Shown: in pieces, positions 16,055 to 25,981 of the stretch
How the letters are laid out: each line of letters starts with the position of its first letter
Position numbering within the stretch: position 1 is the stretch's first letter
Assembly: GCA_959598545.1 (NCBI GenBank)
Contig: CAUGFC010000004.1
Location: forward strand, 1 to 37,542
Direction: 5' to 3'
Source of the DNA: an uncultured Olsenella sp.
GTDB lineage: Bacteria; Actinomycetota; Coriobacteriia; Coriobacteriales; Atopobiaceae
DNA length: 37,542 nucleotides
Translations under genes and position numbers: made by a program
The notes under the pieces: model-generated
Told to the model about the DNA's origin: nothing
What the model saw: only the letters and a program-made list of their open reading frames with translations
Database searches by the model: none

Positions 16055-16131
16055 TTCAATTTCAGACGTTGAATTGAACTCTATGGGCCGTGAGTTCAAT
16101 TTCCGTCACTGTAGCACATCATCAAATTGAA
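16055..16131 (-). promoter_or_regulatory. Four TTCAATT half-sites: operator array of the HTH-aminotransferase gene
   Basis: Half-sites TTCAATT at 16055-16061 and 16095-16101 and their reverse complements AATTGAA at 16072-16078 and 16125-16131 form two inverted pairs with 10-nt and 23-nt spacers. Three of them extend to GAGTTCAATT. They occupy the 15-91 bp upstream of GTG 16040 in an AT-richer patch. The obvious candidate binder is the XRE domain of the gene itself. Confidence 0.7.
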
Positions 16132-16186
16132 CTCTAGGCAGAGCGCACGACCGACTCGTCCTTCTCGTCCCCGCGAATGCGATGCG

Positions 16187-17269
16187 TCACTTGAAGTAGA
16201 GGCTGATGTTGACCTCGGTGTCGCCCGAGCTGTATCGGGTGAGGTCGAGATGGGCGCCGCCGTCGTAGAAGACGTACAGGGAGTCGTACGTTGCGTCCCC
16301 ATGGACGCTCGTGTGGCACTCGTCCTCGGAGACGTTCTGCAGGGCGCAGAACTCGTCCACGAGCTCGGAGGACGTGCCGGTGACGGAGTCGACGCCCCCG
16401 GAGATCGAGAGCGCCTCGGCCATCTCCGCGAGGACGGCGGGGAAGTCCTCGACCTCGACGTCCGCCTCGAAGATAAACGCCGCCGAGACGAGCTCGGCGT
16501 CCTCCGGAAGCTCCGCGAGGGAGGCGACGCAGTCGGCCGCGTAGCCGTCCTCGTCCCAGTCGAAGGCGAAGTCGTCGGACTCGAGGTAGAGCGTGAGCAT
16601 GACCTCGTCGTCGAACCCCGCGACGGGGAACGCCTTGTCCACCTCGCCGGAGAGGGTCAGGTAGAGGGAGTCGGAGGTGCCTCCGTAGGAGAAGGCGGTC
16701 GACCCGTCGATCGAGAGGCCGTGCTCCTTAAGGGAGGCCTCGACGCTTGCGAGGTCCTGTCCGTAAAGCCCCTCGTCGAAGACGGTGCCGACGACGCTCC
16801 CGGCGGGCCCGGCGTCGGGGGCGACATCGTCGGGGGCGGAATCGTCAGGGGCGTCCTGCGCGGCATCGCTCTGCACGGGGCCGGCGAGCCCGACCGAGAG
16901 CTTCTCGCCGGAAGTGGGCGACCCACCCAGGAACAGGAAGGCCGCCGCCGCGACGGCCACGAGCGCAACGGCGCCGATGACGATACCGACCACCGCACCC
17001 GTGCCGAGTCCCTTGGAGCCCTTGCCGCCGTCCTGGACGGGACCCTGCCCCGAGCCGTCGGGCCACTCCTGGGGAGGCATCCCGGGCGCCGGGGGCCCGA
17101 CCTTCTCGGGCGCCGCGCTCGGCTGCGGCTCGGGCGTCGCGCTCGGCTGCGGCTCGGGCGTCGCGCTCGGCTGCGGCTCGGGCGGCCGGACCGTCACTAG
17201 ACGCGTCCCGCACTCGGTGCAGAACTTGGCGCCGTCCGCGTTTCTCGTGCCGCACTCGGGACAGAACAT
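16187..17269 (-). CDS. Zinc-ribbon membrane protein with unknown ectodomain
   Basis: 360 residues. The N-terminal zinc ribbon has Cys3, Cys6, Cys17 and Cys20 (CPEC...CTEC). A proline-rich linker contains three PEPQPSA(T/A) repeats (30-54). A Gly-rich stretch precedes one membrane helix (about 90-114), and an acidic extracytoplasmic region of about 245 residues follows. I do not recognise that region; it has two conserved-looking cysteines late (FCALQNVSEDECH). No enzyme motif is visible. Such zinc-ribbon, linker, helix, ectodomain proteins are common in actinobacteria and remain uncharacterised. The start ATG 17269 has GAGGGGAG upstream. It lies downstream of a strong hairpin (17296-17313) and appears to be a single-gene unit. 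Confidence 0.8.
   Translation of the reverse strand: MFCPECGTRNADGAKFCTECGTRLVTVRPPEPQPSATPEPQPSATPEPQPSAAPEKVGPPAPGMPPQEWPDGSGQGPVQDGGKGSKGLGTGAVVGIVIGAVALVAVAAAAFLFLGGSPTSGEKLSVGLAGPVQSDAAQDAPDDSAPDDVAPDAGPAGSVVGTVFDEGLYGQDLASVEASLKEHGLSIDGSTAFSYGGTSDSLYLTLSGEVDKAFPVAGFDDEVMLTLYLESDDFAFDWDEDGYAADCVASLAELPEDAELVSAAFIFEADVEVEDFPAVLAEMAEALSISGGVDSVTGTSSELVDEFCALQNVSEDECHTSVHGDATYDSLYVFYDGGAHLDLTRYSSGDTEVNISLYFK
17112..17183. repeat. Three 24-bp tandem repeats coding PEPQPSAT
   Basis: Units 17112-17135, 17136-17159 and 17160-17183. The second and third are identical and the first differs by one base. They encode the three PEPQPSA(T/A) linker repeats of the zinc-ribbon protein. An exact 24-bp period with little synonymous drift implies recent duplication and possible length variation between strains. 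Confidence 0.9.
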
Positions 17270-17295
17270 GGCAGCTCCCCTCGGTCGTCCTTCTT

Positions 17296-17313
17296 GCCGG
17301 CGCCTGCGCCGGC
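17296..17313. other. GC-rich hairpin in the leader of the zinc-ribbon gene
   Basis: GCCGGCGC-CT-GCGCCGGC forms a perfect 8-bp stem with a 2-nt gap, 26 nt upstream of ATG 17269 and close to its ribosome site. It could be an attenuating leader structure or an operator. No U-run follows. Confidence 0.5.
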
Positions 17314-17423
17314 TCAGCTCCCGACGCTACCACACGCGTCGCGTCGCCGCTGCTCGATGCGGCCTTTTCTCCCCCGACCGGTCGCCCTATCATCGTCAGG
17401 GGACACCGAGCCGAGGGGGAAGC

Positions 17424-18086
17424 ATGCCGAGAGAGACCAAGCAGGCCAAGATCGACCGCGCCGTCGAGGTGTGCCGACGCCTTGACGAGAAGTACGGCCC
17501 GGTCGAGTGCTTCCTCGACCACGCGAACCCGTTTCGCCTGACGATTGCGGTCCTGCTCTCGGCGCAGACCACCGACGCCCAGGTCAACAAGGTGACGCCC
17601 ACGCTCTTTGAGCGCTTCCCCACACCGGAGGCCATGGCCGCCGCCTCGCCCGAGGAGGTCGCCGAGTACATCCACAGCCTGGGGTTCTACAAGTCCAAGG
17701 CCAGACACTGCGTCGACTGCGCGCAGATGATCGTCTCCGAGTTCGGCGGCGAGGTGCCGCACACGATGGAGGAGCTCACACGCCTGCCCGGCGTGGGTCG
17801 CAAGACGGCCAACATCGTGATGAACGTGGGCTTTGGCATCGTGGAGGGCATCGCGGTGGACACGCACGTCAACCGCATCGCGCATCGCCTCGCGCTCTCG
17901 CCCAAGACGCACGAGAAGGAGCCGCTCAAGACCGAGCAGGATCTGCTGCGCCTTTTACCGCGCGAGCTCTGGGGGCCGGTGAACCATCAGTGGATCAAGC
18001 ATGGCCGCGACACGTGCGCGGCACGCGGCCCCAAGTGCGACGGCTGCGTCCTCGAGGACATCTGCCCCAGCGCCCATCGCTGCTAG
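17424..18086 (+). CDS. nth: Endonuclease III (DNA glycosylase/AP lyase)
   Basis: 220 residues, standard length. It removes oxidised pyrimidines in base-excision repair. The helix-hairpin-helix is LPGVGRKTANIVMN with the catalytic Lys in GRKTA. The catalytic Asp is in AVDTHVNRIAHRL. The [4Fe-4S] cluster ligands are intact as C-X6-C-X2-C-X5-C near the C-terminus (CAARGPKC, then GC, then EDIC). Start ATG 17424 with GAGGGGGAA upstream. The promoter is probably in the 154 bp shared with the divergent zinc-ribbon gene. Convergent with the UvrA2 gene, 21 bp apart with no obvious terminator. Confidence 0.96.
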   Translation: MPRETKQAKIDRAVEVCRRLDEKYGPVECFLDHANPFRLTIAVLLSAQTTDAQVNKVTPTLFERFPTPEAMAAASPEEVAEYIHSLGFYKSKARHCVDCAQMIVSEFGGEVPHTMEELTRLPGVGRKTANIVMNVGFGIVEGIAVDTHVNRIAHRLALSPKTHEKEPLKTEQDLLRLLPRELWGPVNHQWIKHGRDTCAARGPKCDGCVLEDICPSAHRC

Positions 18087-18107
18087 CCCGCGAACACGCT
18101 TGGCGGA

Positions 18108-20621
<2,514 letters not shown>

Positions 20622-20622
20622 G

Positions 20623-21042
20623 CTAGACCAGCTTGCCCTTGCAGTGGTCCACCATGTGCTGGATCATCTGCGCCGTCCAGCCCATGTAGTCGCGGCGACG
20701 AGCCTTGAGCTGGCCGTCCACCAGCTCGTCGAAGGAGACCTTGATCTTGGCGAAGCGCGTCACGCGCACCGGCTCCTCATGGGTGAGGCAGCTCTCCTCG
20801 ACCTTGGCGCCGCCGAGGGCCATGAGGATCTTGGGGTTGTACATGACGTGTGCGGTGCCGGAGTCGTCCTGATAGGCGATCACGGCCTTTGCCGCGCCGA
20901 TCTGGTTGGCGGCCAGGCACACTGCGTCATCGATGGACGCGAGCGTGTCGACGAGATCCTGCGCCAGGTCGGCATCCTCGGCGGTGGCGGGCTCGCAGGG
21001 GGTGGAGAGGATGGCCTCGTCGTGGACCAGTTCCTTGATCAT
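20623..21042 (-). CDS. Peptide deformylase-like protein lacking the catalytic glutamate
   Basis: 139 residues with the three deformylase blocks: CLAANQIG (motif 1, usually GLAAPQIG), EESCLT (motif 2, usually EGCLS) and IQHMVDHCKG (motif 3, usually QHExDHxxG). The metal ligands Cys of motif 2 and both His of motif 3 remain. The general-base Glu of HExxH is Met, so normal deformylation should be strongly impaired. It may be a metal-binding relic with another role. Start ATG 21042; the frame is open further upstream but runs through the repeat element. A -10 TATACT lies at 21079-21084 on the same strand. It is co-directional with, and 1 bp from, the UvrA2 gene. Confidence 0.85.
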   Translation of the reverse strand: MIKELVHDEAILSTPCEPATAEDADLAQDLVDTLASIDDAVCLAANQIGAAKAVIAYQDDSGTAHVMYNPKILMALGGAKVEESCLTHEEPVRVTRFAKIKVSFDELVDGQLKARRRDYMGWTAQMIQHMVDHCKGKLV

Positions 21043-21078
21043 GGGGTTCCCTTCGGGTCGAACATGCGGTACCCGACC

Positions 21079-21107
21079 AGTATAACCGCCCCCAACGACT
21101 GCAAAAC
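21079..21107 (-). promoter_or_regulatory. Probable promoter of the deformylase-like/UvrA2 operon
   Basis: -10 TATACT (21079-21084), with only a weak -35 (TTTTGC at 21101-21106, 16-bp spacer). The -35 region is supplied by the outermost copy of the neighbouring repeat element. Confidence 0.4.
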
Positions 21108-21328
21108 AGGCGCTCGTGATGAATGGTGTCGCTTTCCCGCGCAAAATGGGCGCTCGTGATGAAGGAATTGGAGCCCGTTTTGGCAGCCGGCGATGCGCGC
21201 GTGACGTTTTCCCTGTTGGCTTTGGGTCACAGGTTGGCCTCATGCCAGAAGATGCCCATAATCCTTCATCACGAGCGCCCGTTTTGCAGACCAAGCACCC
21301 CGCTTTCATCACGAACGACACTTCTGCA
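21100..21328. repeat. MITE-like element: four copies of a 24-bp motif in a mirrored double inverted repeat
   Basis: The motif GCAAAACGGGCGCTCGTGAT-GAA occurs at 21100-21123 and 21141-21163 on the plus strand, and at 21265-21288 and 21304-21328 inverted. The outer copies are more diverged. Copies are 40 bp apart in each arm, so the element has imperfect 65-80 bp terminal inverted repeats around a centre of about 95 bp that encodes nothing recognisable. It fills most of the 323-bp gap between the deformylase-like gene and trmL. No transposase is nearby, so this looks like a non-autonomous element or a compound REP-like structure. Confidence 0.8.
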
Positions 21329-21365
21329 CAATATGAGGCGCGATCATCGTCGGCGAGGGGGTTAC

Positions 21366-21950
21366 GTGTTCAACATTGTGCTGGTGGCGCCGGAGATTCC
21401 GGCCAACACCGGGAACATAGGGCGCACCTGCGTGGTCACGGGCTCGCGGCTGCACCTGGTGGGGCCGCTCGGCTTCTCGCTGGACGAGCATTCGCTGCGC
21501 CGCGCCGGCCTCGGCTACTGGGAGAGCCTCGACGTCACCGTCTACGAGAGCTGGGACGAGTTCGTCAAGAGGAACCGCCTCTCCGCAGGCGACGCGCGCC
21601 TGCACCTCCTCACCAAGAAGGCGCGGCGCACGTATGCCGAGGCCCGCTACGCGGACGGTGACTTCCTCGTCTTCGGCTGCGAGAGCGTGGGGCTGCCGGA
21701 GGAGCTGCTCGCGGAGCACGCCCCGCGCTGCGAGCGCATCCCCATGCTCCCGGACGCCGCCTCGCTCGAGAACGCCGCGAGCTGGGGGGCGACCGACGGG
21801 AGGGACGACCACGCGGAGCTTCTCTCCCGGGACGTCTGCGGCAACTTCGTGAACCCCGAGGACTACCGCATCAGCGCGCTCAATCTCTCGAACGCCGCGG
21901 CGGTCGTCCTCTACGAGGCGCTGCGACAGATTGGTTTTCCGGGGATGTAG
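21366..21950 (+). CDS. trmL: tRNA (cytidine(34)-2'-O)-methyltransferase
   Basis: A SPOUT methyltransferase that 2'-O-methylates the wobble base of tRNA-Leu using SAM. Motifs: FNIVLVAPEIPANTGNIGRTC at the N-terminus, FGCESVGLPEEL, and the knot-forming ALNLSNAAAVVLYEALRQ near the C-terminus. Start GTG 21366 with GAGGGGG 5 nt upstream; longer frames run into the repeat element and are rejected. At 194 residues it is about 40 longer than typical TrmL. The extra residues are an insert (about 125-165, including ATDGRDDHAELLSRDV) before the LNLSN motif. Confidence 0.9.
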   Translation: MFNIVLVAPEIPANTGNIGRTCVVTGSRLHLVGPLGFSLDEHSLRRAGLGYWESLDVTVYESWDEFVKRNRLSAGDARLHLLTKKARRTYAEARYADGDFLVFGCESVGLPEELLAEHAPRCERIPMLPDAASLENAASWGATDGRDDHAELLSRDVCGNFVNPEDYRISALNLSNAAAVVLYEALRQIGFPGM

Positions 21951-21982
21951 CCGGGCCGGGCCGGAGACGCGGCGAAGCTCGC

Positions 21983-22894
21983 CTACTTCCCGCCCCGCCG
22001 GTCGGGCAGGTCGTAGCCGCCGGTCAGCAGCGTACCCACGGCGGAGGTGACCTTCTTGGCGCCGTCCGTGTTGAGGTGGTCTCCCGCATCGTAGGTTTCG
22101 GTCGACCAATCTATGTCCACGCGGCTCTCCCCCACGTTGAGGTCCACGTAGTCGAGCCCCAGCTCGGAAGCGAGCCTGACCACACGGTTGTGGCGCGCCA
22201 TGTTCCAGTTCTTGGTGCTCGGCGTGCTCAGGAGCACGAGCCGCGCGCCGGCGTCGTCGCACATCCGCGCAATGCTCTCCAGGTAGAGCCGGTTCAGTTC
22301 GGGCATCTTTGCCAACTCGCTGGTAAGGGCCATGTAGGAGCTGGCATCTGCCGCCCGCGACCCCTCCCGGGCCACGAAGCCCCTCTGCTCGTCGGTCCAG
22401 GTTGCCTGGACGCGCCCGAAGAGGTCCTCGAGACGCAGGCTCTTCCAACGGTCGTGGTATTCGATCACGGGAAACGCTTCCTGCGCCGCGCGCAGGATCG
22501 CGTCGCCCGGAGTGACCTTGCGGAAGAGGCAGTTGGTCTCCAGCACCACCACGCGCGGGCGCTGCCTGGTGAGCGCCTTGACGAGCAGCGAGCGCGTGTA
22601 GCAGAGCTTCTGCGCGGGCGTCCCCATGACGTAGGCAGAGATGCCCCGCTCGTCCCACAGCTGCTGGGGCGAGACGGACGTATAGATCTCCGAGTCCCCC
22701 AGAAAGAGCGCGTCGACGCTGTTCGCCGGCTGACCGAGCACGCCGTGAGCGCGCGGGTCGACCTGACCGAACTCCTTCTGGTTGTTCTTGGGCACGAACA
22801 CGTGCGACAGCGCGGCGAGAAGCACGCCTGCGGCGGCCACCGCCAGCGTGACCCTCACGAGCGCGACGAGCGCCCGCGCGATGCGTTTCCTCAT
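21983..22894 (-). CDS. SGNH-hydrolase/DltD-like membrane-anchored protein
   Basis: 303 residues from ATG 22894 (GGAGG 4 nt upstream; an earlier GTG at 22909 is less likely). An N-terminal membrane helix (about 5-28) leads to an extracytoplasmic SGNH domain. GDSEIYTS (near 66) holds the nucleophile Ser and DAGDHLN near the C-terminus holds the catalytic Asp/His. VLETNCLF in between matches the DltD pattern. Shorter than DltD (about 400). It is last in the five-gene cassette, 30 bp after the MBOAT gene. Expected role: working with the MBOAT channel, it transfers the carried acyl group to a surface polymer outside the membrane. Which polymer is unknown. Confidence 0.85.
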   Translation of the reverse strand: MRKRIARALVALVRVTLAVAAAGVLLAALSHVFVPKNNQKEFGQVDPRAHGVLGQPANSVDALFLGDSEIYTSVSPQQLWDERGISAYVMGTPAQKLCYTRSLLVKALTRQRPRVVVLETNCLFRKVTPGDAILRAAQEAFPVIEYHDRWKSLRLEDLFGRVQATWTDEQRGFVAREGSRAADASSYMALTSELAKMPELNRLYLESIARMCDDAGARLVLLSTPSTKNWNMARHNRVVRLASELGLDYVDLNVGESRVDIDWSTETYDAGDHLNTDGAKKVTSAVGTLLTGGYDLPDRRGGK

Positions 22895-22924
22895 GAGTCC
22901 TCCACTCACGGCCGCAAGCGCGAC

Positions 22925-24499
22925 CTAGAACGATGCGTACATGGGGTCCACGGGAACGTAGCCCACGCCATAGGCCCCAAAGATCACCACCAGCGTCAGC
23001 AGCAGGCAGCACACGGCCCAGCGCGCCACCGGCCCCCTGCCCCACGCCGCCTCGAAGAGACGGGCGCCGCGCTCGCGCAGCACGCCCACTATCAGCAGCA
23101 GCACGACGAAGGCGCCCACGACGGCGAAGTCCGCCGCGTCCATGCCGAGGGAGAGCACCGTCCCGTCAGCGAACGAGGCCGTGGTGAAGCCCCCCACGAC
23201 GCGCGCGAGCAGCCCCAGGCCCTGCCTGGCGCCCGCAGAGCGGAAGATCAGCTCGCCCGCCGCCACCACGACAAGCGTGCGCACGTGCTGGAAGGCGTGC
23301 CAGGCTCGACCCTCGCGGTCAACGCCCAGCAGCGTGCAGATCGCCTCGGCGGCGGGCACGACAAGGCCGCCCGCCCAGATGAGCACGAAGTAGTAGAGAC
23401 CGAAGAGCAGGTACTGCGTGCCCGCTCCGTGCCACAGGCCGTTCCCCAGCCACACGCACGCAAGGGCCACGCCGCTCGCCGCCACGGGCCCCACGCGGTT
23501 CCCCAGCGCGCGCCGGGCCACGCCAGTGAGGCGCTTGACGGGCGCGCTCAGGGAGACGGGGTAGAACACGTAGTCCTTGAACCAGGTCCCCAGCGTGATG
23601 TGCCAGCGCTGCCAGAACTCCGCCGCGGTGAGCGAGAAGAACGGCTGCCGGAAGTTCTCCGGAAGCGTCACGCCAAAGAGGCGTCCCATGCCGCAGGCCA
23701 CGTCCATCGTGCCCGAGAAGTCGCAGTAGAGCTGCAGGGTGTAGAGGACCGCCGCGAGCGCGATCACGCCCCCGTCGTAGGAGGTCGCGTCCGAGAAGAC
23801 CGTCTTCACGAACAGGTTGAGCCTGTCGGCAACCACCATGCGCTTGGCCAGGCCCCACAGCATGCGCGCCGTGCCCGAGAAGAGCCCCTGGGCCGTGACG
23901 GGCCCGCCCTCCCAGAGCGCGGCGGCCGTCTGGGAGTAGCGGCAGATGGGCCCCTCCATAAGCTGCGGAAAGAACACCAGGTAGAGAGCGAGGCGCGCCA
24001 GGTTGCGATCTGCGCGCGCACTGCCGCGATAGACGTCCACGAGGTAGGAGACCGCCTGCAGCGTGTAGAACGAGATGCCGATGGGAACGCCGATAGAGGG
24101 GGCCTCGGGCAGGGAGAGCCCCAGTGACGCCACGATGCCCACCAGGAACGAGAGGTACTTGAGCGCACCAAGGATTCCCAGGTTGACGCCCACTCCCAGC
24201 GCGAGCGTGAGGCGCATCCTCCGCTGCCAGACGCGCCGCACGGACCTGCGGTCCGCCCCCGGCTCGGCAAGGGCGAGCGCCCGCCGGTCGGCCTGGTCGC
24301 CGAGAGCCAGCCCCACGCCCCAGATGACGATCGTGGAGACGGCGGCGAAGACCGCCAGCCACCCGCTCAGCGCCCAGAAGAAGGCGTAGCTCGCCCCCAG
24401 AAGCGCCAGCCAGCGCGCCCTTCTCGGCAGCAGCTGGTAGGCGATGACGCTCGCCGGCAGGAAGAGCAGGAGAAACTCCAGCGAGAAGTACGAGCTCAT
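22925..24499 (-). CDS. MBOAT-family O-acyltransferase (DltB/AlgI-like)
   Basis: 524-residue polytopic membrane protein with ten or more predicted helices. MBOAT signatures: FYTLQAVSYLVDVYRG, FFPQLMEGPICRYSQ, WQRWHITLGTWFKDYVFYP (near 300) and the invariant His in GNGLWHGAGTQYLLFG (near 357). Length and sequence style are closer to AlgI-type proteins (about 500) than to compact DltB (about 400). In Dlt-type systems this protein takes the acyl group from the carrier protein and moves it across the membrane. Start ATG 24499, 11 bp after the carrier-protein stop, indicates tight co-expression. Substrate is inferred from the neighbouring genes. Confidence 0.93.
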   Translation of the reverse strand: MSSYFSLEFLLLFLPASVIAYQLLPRRARWLALLGASYAFFWALSGWLAVFAAVSTIVIWGVGLALGDQADRRALALAEPGADRRSVRRVWQRRMRLTLALGVGVNLGILGALKYLSFLVGIVASLGLSLPEAPSIGVPIGISFYTLQAVSYLVDVYRGSARADRNLARLALYLVFFPQLMEGPICRYSQTAAALWEGGPVTAQGLFSGTARMLWGLAKRMVVADRLNLFVKTVFSDATSYDGGVIALAAVLYTLQLYCDFSGTMDVACGMGRLFGVTLPENFRQPFFSLTAAEFWQRWHITLGTWFKDYVFYPVSLSAPVKRLTGVARRALGNRVGPVAASGVALACVWLGNGLWHGAGTQYLLFGLYYFVLIWAGGLVVPAAEAICTLLGVDREGRAWHAFQHVRTLVVVAAGELIFRSAGARQGLGLLARVVGGFTTASFADGTVLSLGMDAADFAVVGAFVVLLLIVGVLRERGARLFEAAWGRGPVARWAVCCLLLTLVVIFGAYGVGYVPVDPMYASF

Positions 24500-24510
24500 C
24501 CGCGCCCGCC

Positions 24511-24744
24511 CTAGATTCCCTGCTCGCGCAGGCGGCAGACGAGACCCCAGATGCCCTCGAGCGAGTTGAAGTTCTCCGGCACAATCTCCACCGCGGGCAC
24601 GGCGATGTCGAAGGTGTCCTCAAGCTCGGCCACGAGGGAGATGATGGTGAGCGAGTCCAGCTCGCGGCTGTCCACCAGATCGGTGCGCGTACGGTAGTCC
24701 ACACCCGGCTTGAGCTCCTCAAGAATGTCGAGAACGGCGTCCAT
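24511..24744 (-). CDS. Acyl/aminoacyl carrier protein (DltC-like)
   Basis: 77 residues, the normal size. The phosphopantetheine attachment serine is Ser31 in ELDSLTIISLVAELEDTF, followed by VPENFNSLEGIW, the conserved helix 3-4 region. The DSL motif, acidic character and position between loading enzyme and MBOAT indicate that it carries the activated amino acid as a thioester. Ribosome site GGAAAGGAAG precedes ATG 24744. An alternative role as a fatty-acid ACP is unlikely in this context. Confidence 0.92.
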   Translation of the reverse strand: MDAVLDILEELKPGVDYRTRTDLVDSRELDSLTIISLVAELEDTFDIAVPAVEIVPENFNSLEGIWGLVCRLREQGI

Positions 24745-24793
24745 GTCTGTCTTCCTTTCCGTCTTTGGCTTGTAAACGTTTCTCTGCCTCTCG

Positions 24794-25981
24794 CTAGCCC
24801 CGAACGGGCAGCGGAGTGTTGAGGGGGTCGGTGCGCAGGCATTCGCGCACGATCTCGGGGGCGCCCCCGGCGTCCAGGAGCAGCACGCGCGGAAGGTCGC
24901 GGCTCAGGAAGAGCGCAATCCCCTCCGTGGCGCAGTAGGCGCCCGCACGGTCGAAGGCCAGAAGCGATCCCAGGCGAACCCCCGCGAGCGGGAGCTGCTT
25001 GGCCAGGATGTCGTTGGTGGTGCACAGCGACCCGCAGATGTTCCAGGGCAGCTCCTCGCCGCCCGCCCCGTCCACGAGCCGCGCGGGCGGCCTGCGCATG
25101 GCCATGGACTGGCCGTAGTAGACGACCTGGTGGATCCCGCCGTCCACGATGGCAAAGCGCTGCTCGCCCACCCTCTTTGCGTCCACCACGCGCGTCAGGT
25201 AGGTTCCGCAGCCCGCCACGAGAGACCGCCCCAGCTCGAGGGTCACGCGCGCGCCGCAGCGCAGCTCCCCCAGGGCCTCCGAGAGACCGGCGAGAAGGGC
25301 GTCTTCGTCCAGCTCGTCACTGTCGAAGTAGGACACGGGCAGGCCCGGACCGTACTCGAGCTCCGGGAGCTCCCGGCCACACGCGTCACCCAGCTCGAGG
25401 AGGAGCCCGTCGGCAGCCGCGAGCTCGCGTCGGACCCTCTTGACCGACGTCTTCTGCGTCCCCGAGAAGAGCTGGATGCCCCTCAGCTCCACGGCCGGGT
25501 CGTCCGCGAGGTCCCGCGCGGCCGCCACGAGCTCTGCGCGGTCGAGGCCGAACTGGCTGCCGCTCGAGAGGCGCAGCAGCACCGGCACGCGACGCCCCCG
25601 CTCCCGCGCGAGGGCTCGGACGAGGGAGAGCTGTGCCAGCGACTCTATGGTCACGGCAGCGGGGAGTGCCTCGCGCGAGAGTGCGTCACGCACGGTCGGC
25701 GCGTCCTTGTGGACGCCCGAGACCACGATCTTGCCGGTGGGAAGGCCCAGGGCCCGGCAGATGCACAGCTCGCCCGGAGAACACACCTCGAGGCGGTCCA
25801 CCAGCGGCGTGAGGGCCCCCATCACGAAGGTATTCGCCTTGACGGCGTAGCAGAGTCCCGTGCCCTCGGGCAGGGCGGAACGAAGGCGCTCCACGCGAGG
25901 CGCCAGCTCCCTGGTGTCGAACACGTAGAGCGGCGTCCCGAATTCGTCCGCCAGACGGCGGAGCTCGGCGTCCCTCAGCAC
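24794..25981 (-). CDS. Fold-type III PLP-dependent decarboxylase (BtrK/DapDC family)
   Basis: 395 residues with an alanine-racemase-like barrel and a C-terminal beta domain. PLP lysine Lys48 in CYAVKANT; CSPGELCICRALG; FSGTQKTS where lysine-forming enzymes have HIGSQ; ELGRSLVAGCGTYLTRV (near 250) where they have EPGR; VDGGIHQVVYYGQ; and the active-site Cys in CGSLCTTNDIL (near 322). The ELGR form and DGGxH stretch match, from memory, the decarboxylases that act on carrier-bound amino acids (BtrK, exosortase-associated enzymes) more than diaminopimelate decarboxylase itself. GTG 25981 overlaps the adenylation gene stop by 7 nt. Likely reaction: decarboxylation of the free or carrier-bound amino acid. 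Racemisation is an alternative. Confidence 0.85.
   Translation of the reverse strand: MLRDAELRRLADEFGTPLYVFDTRELAPRVERLRSALPEGTGLCYAVKANTFVMGALTPLVDRLEVCSPGELCICRALGLPTGKIVVSGVHKDAPTVRDALSREALPAAVTIESLAQLSLVRALARERGRRVPVLLRLSSGSQFGLDRAELVAAARDLADDPAVELRGIQLFSGTQKTSVKRVRRELAAADGLLLELGDACGRELPELEYGPGLPVSYFDSDELDEDALLAGLSEALGELRCGARVTLELGRSLVAGCGTYLTRVVDAKRVGEQRFAIVDGGIHQVVYYGQSMAMRRPPARLVDGAGGEELPWNICGSLCTTNDILAKQLPLAGVRLGSLLAFDRAGAYCATEGIALFLSRDLPRVLLLDAGGAPEIVRECLRTDPLNTPLPVRG

Noticed and set aside
21123..21365. N-terminal extension of trmL into the repeat element
   Set aside because: The canonical TrmL N-terminus begins at GTG 21366, which has its own ribosome site. The upstream translation is repeat-derived.
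22076..24127. A 683-codon plus-strand open frame across the SGNH and MBOAT genes
   Set aside because: It spans two well-supported minus-strand genes and their intergenic region, and its translation shows no motif.
24745..24793. TGTAAACGTTT before the carrier-protein gene as a LacI/CcpA-type operator
   Set aside because: Only one half fits the cre or LacI pattern; the other half has three mismatches, and it lies inside an operon.
24794..25981. Housekeeping diaminopimelate decarboxylase (lysA)
   Set aside because: ELGR and FSGTQ replace EPGR and HIGSQ, and the gene is embedded in a carrier-protein cassette. A lysA role cannot be fully excluded without the rest of the genome.
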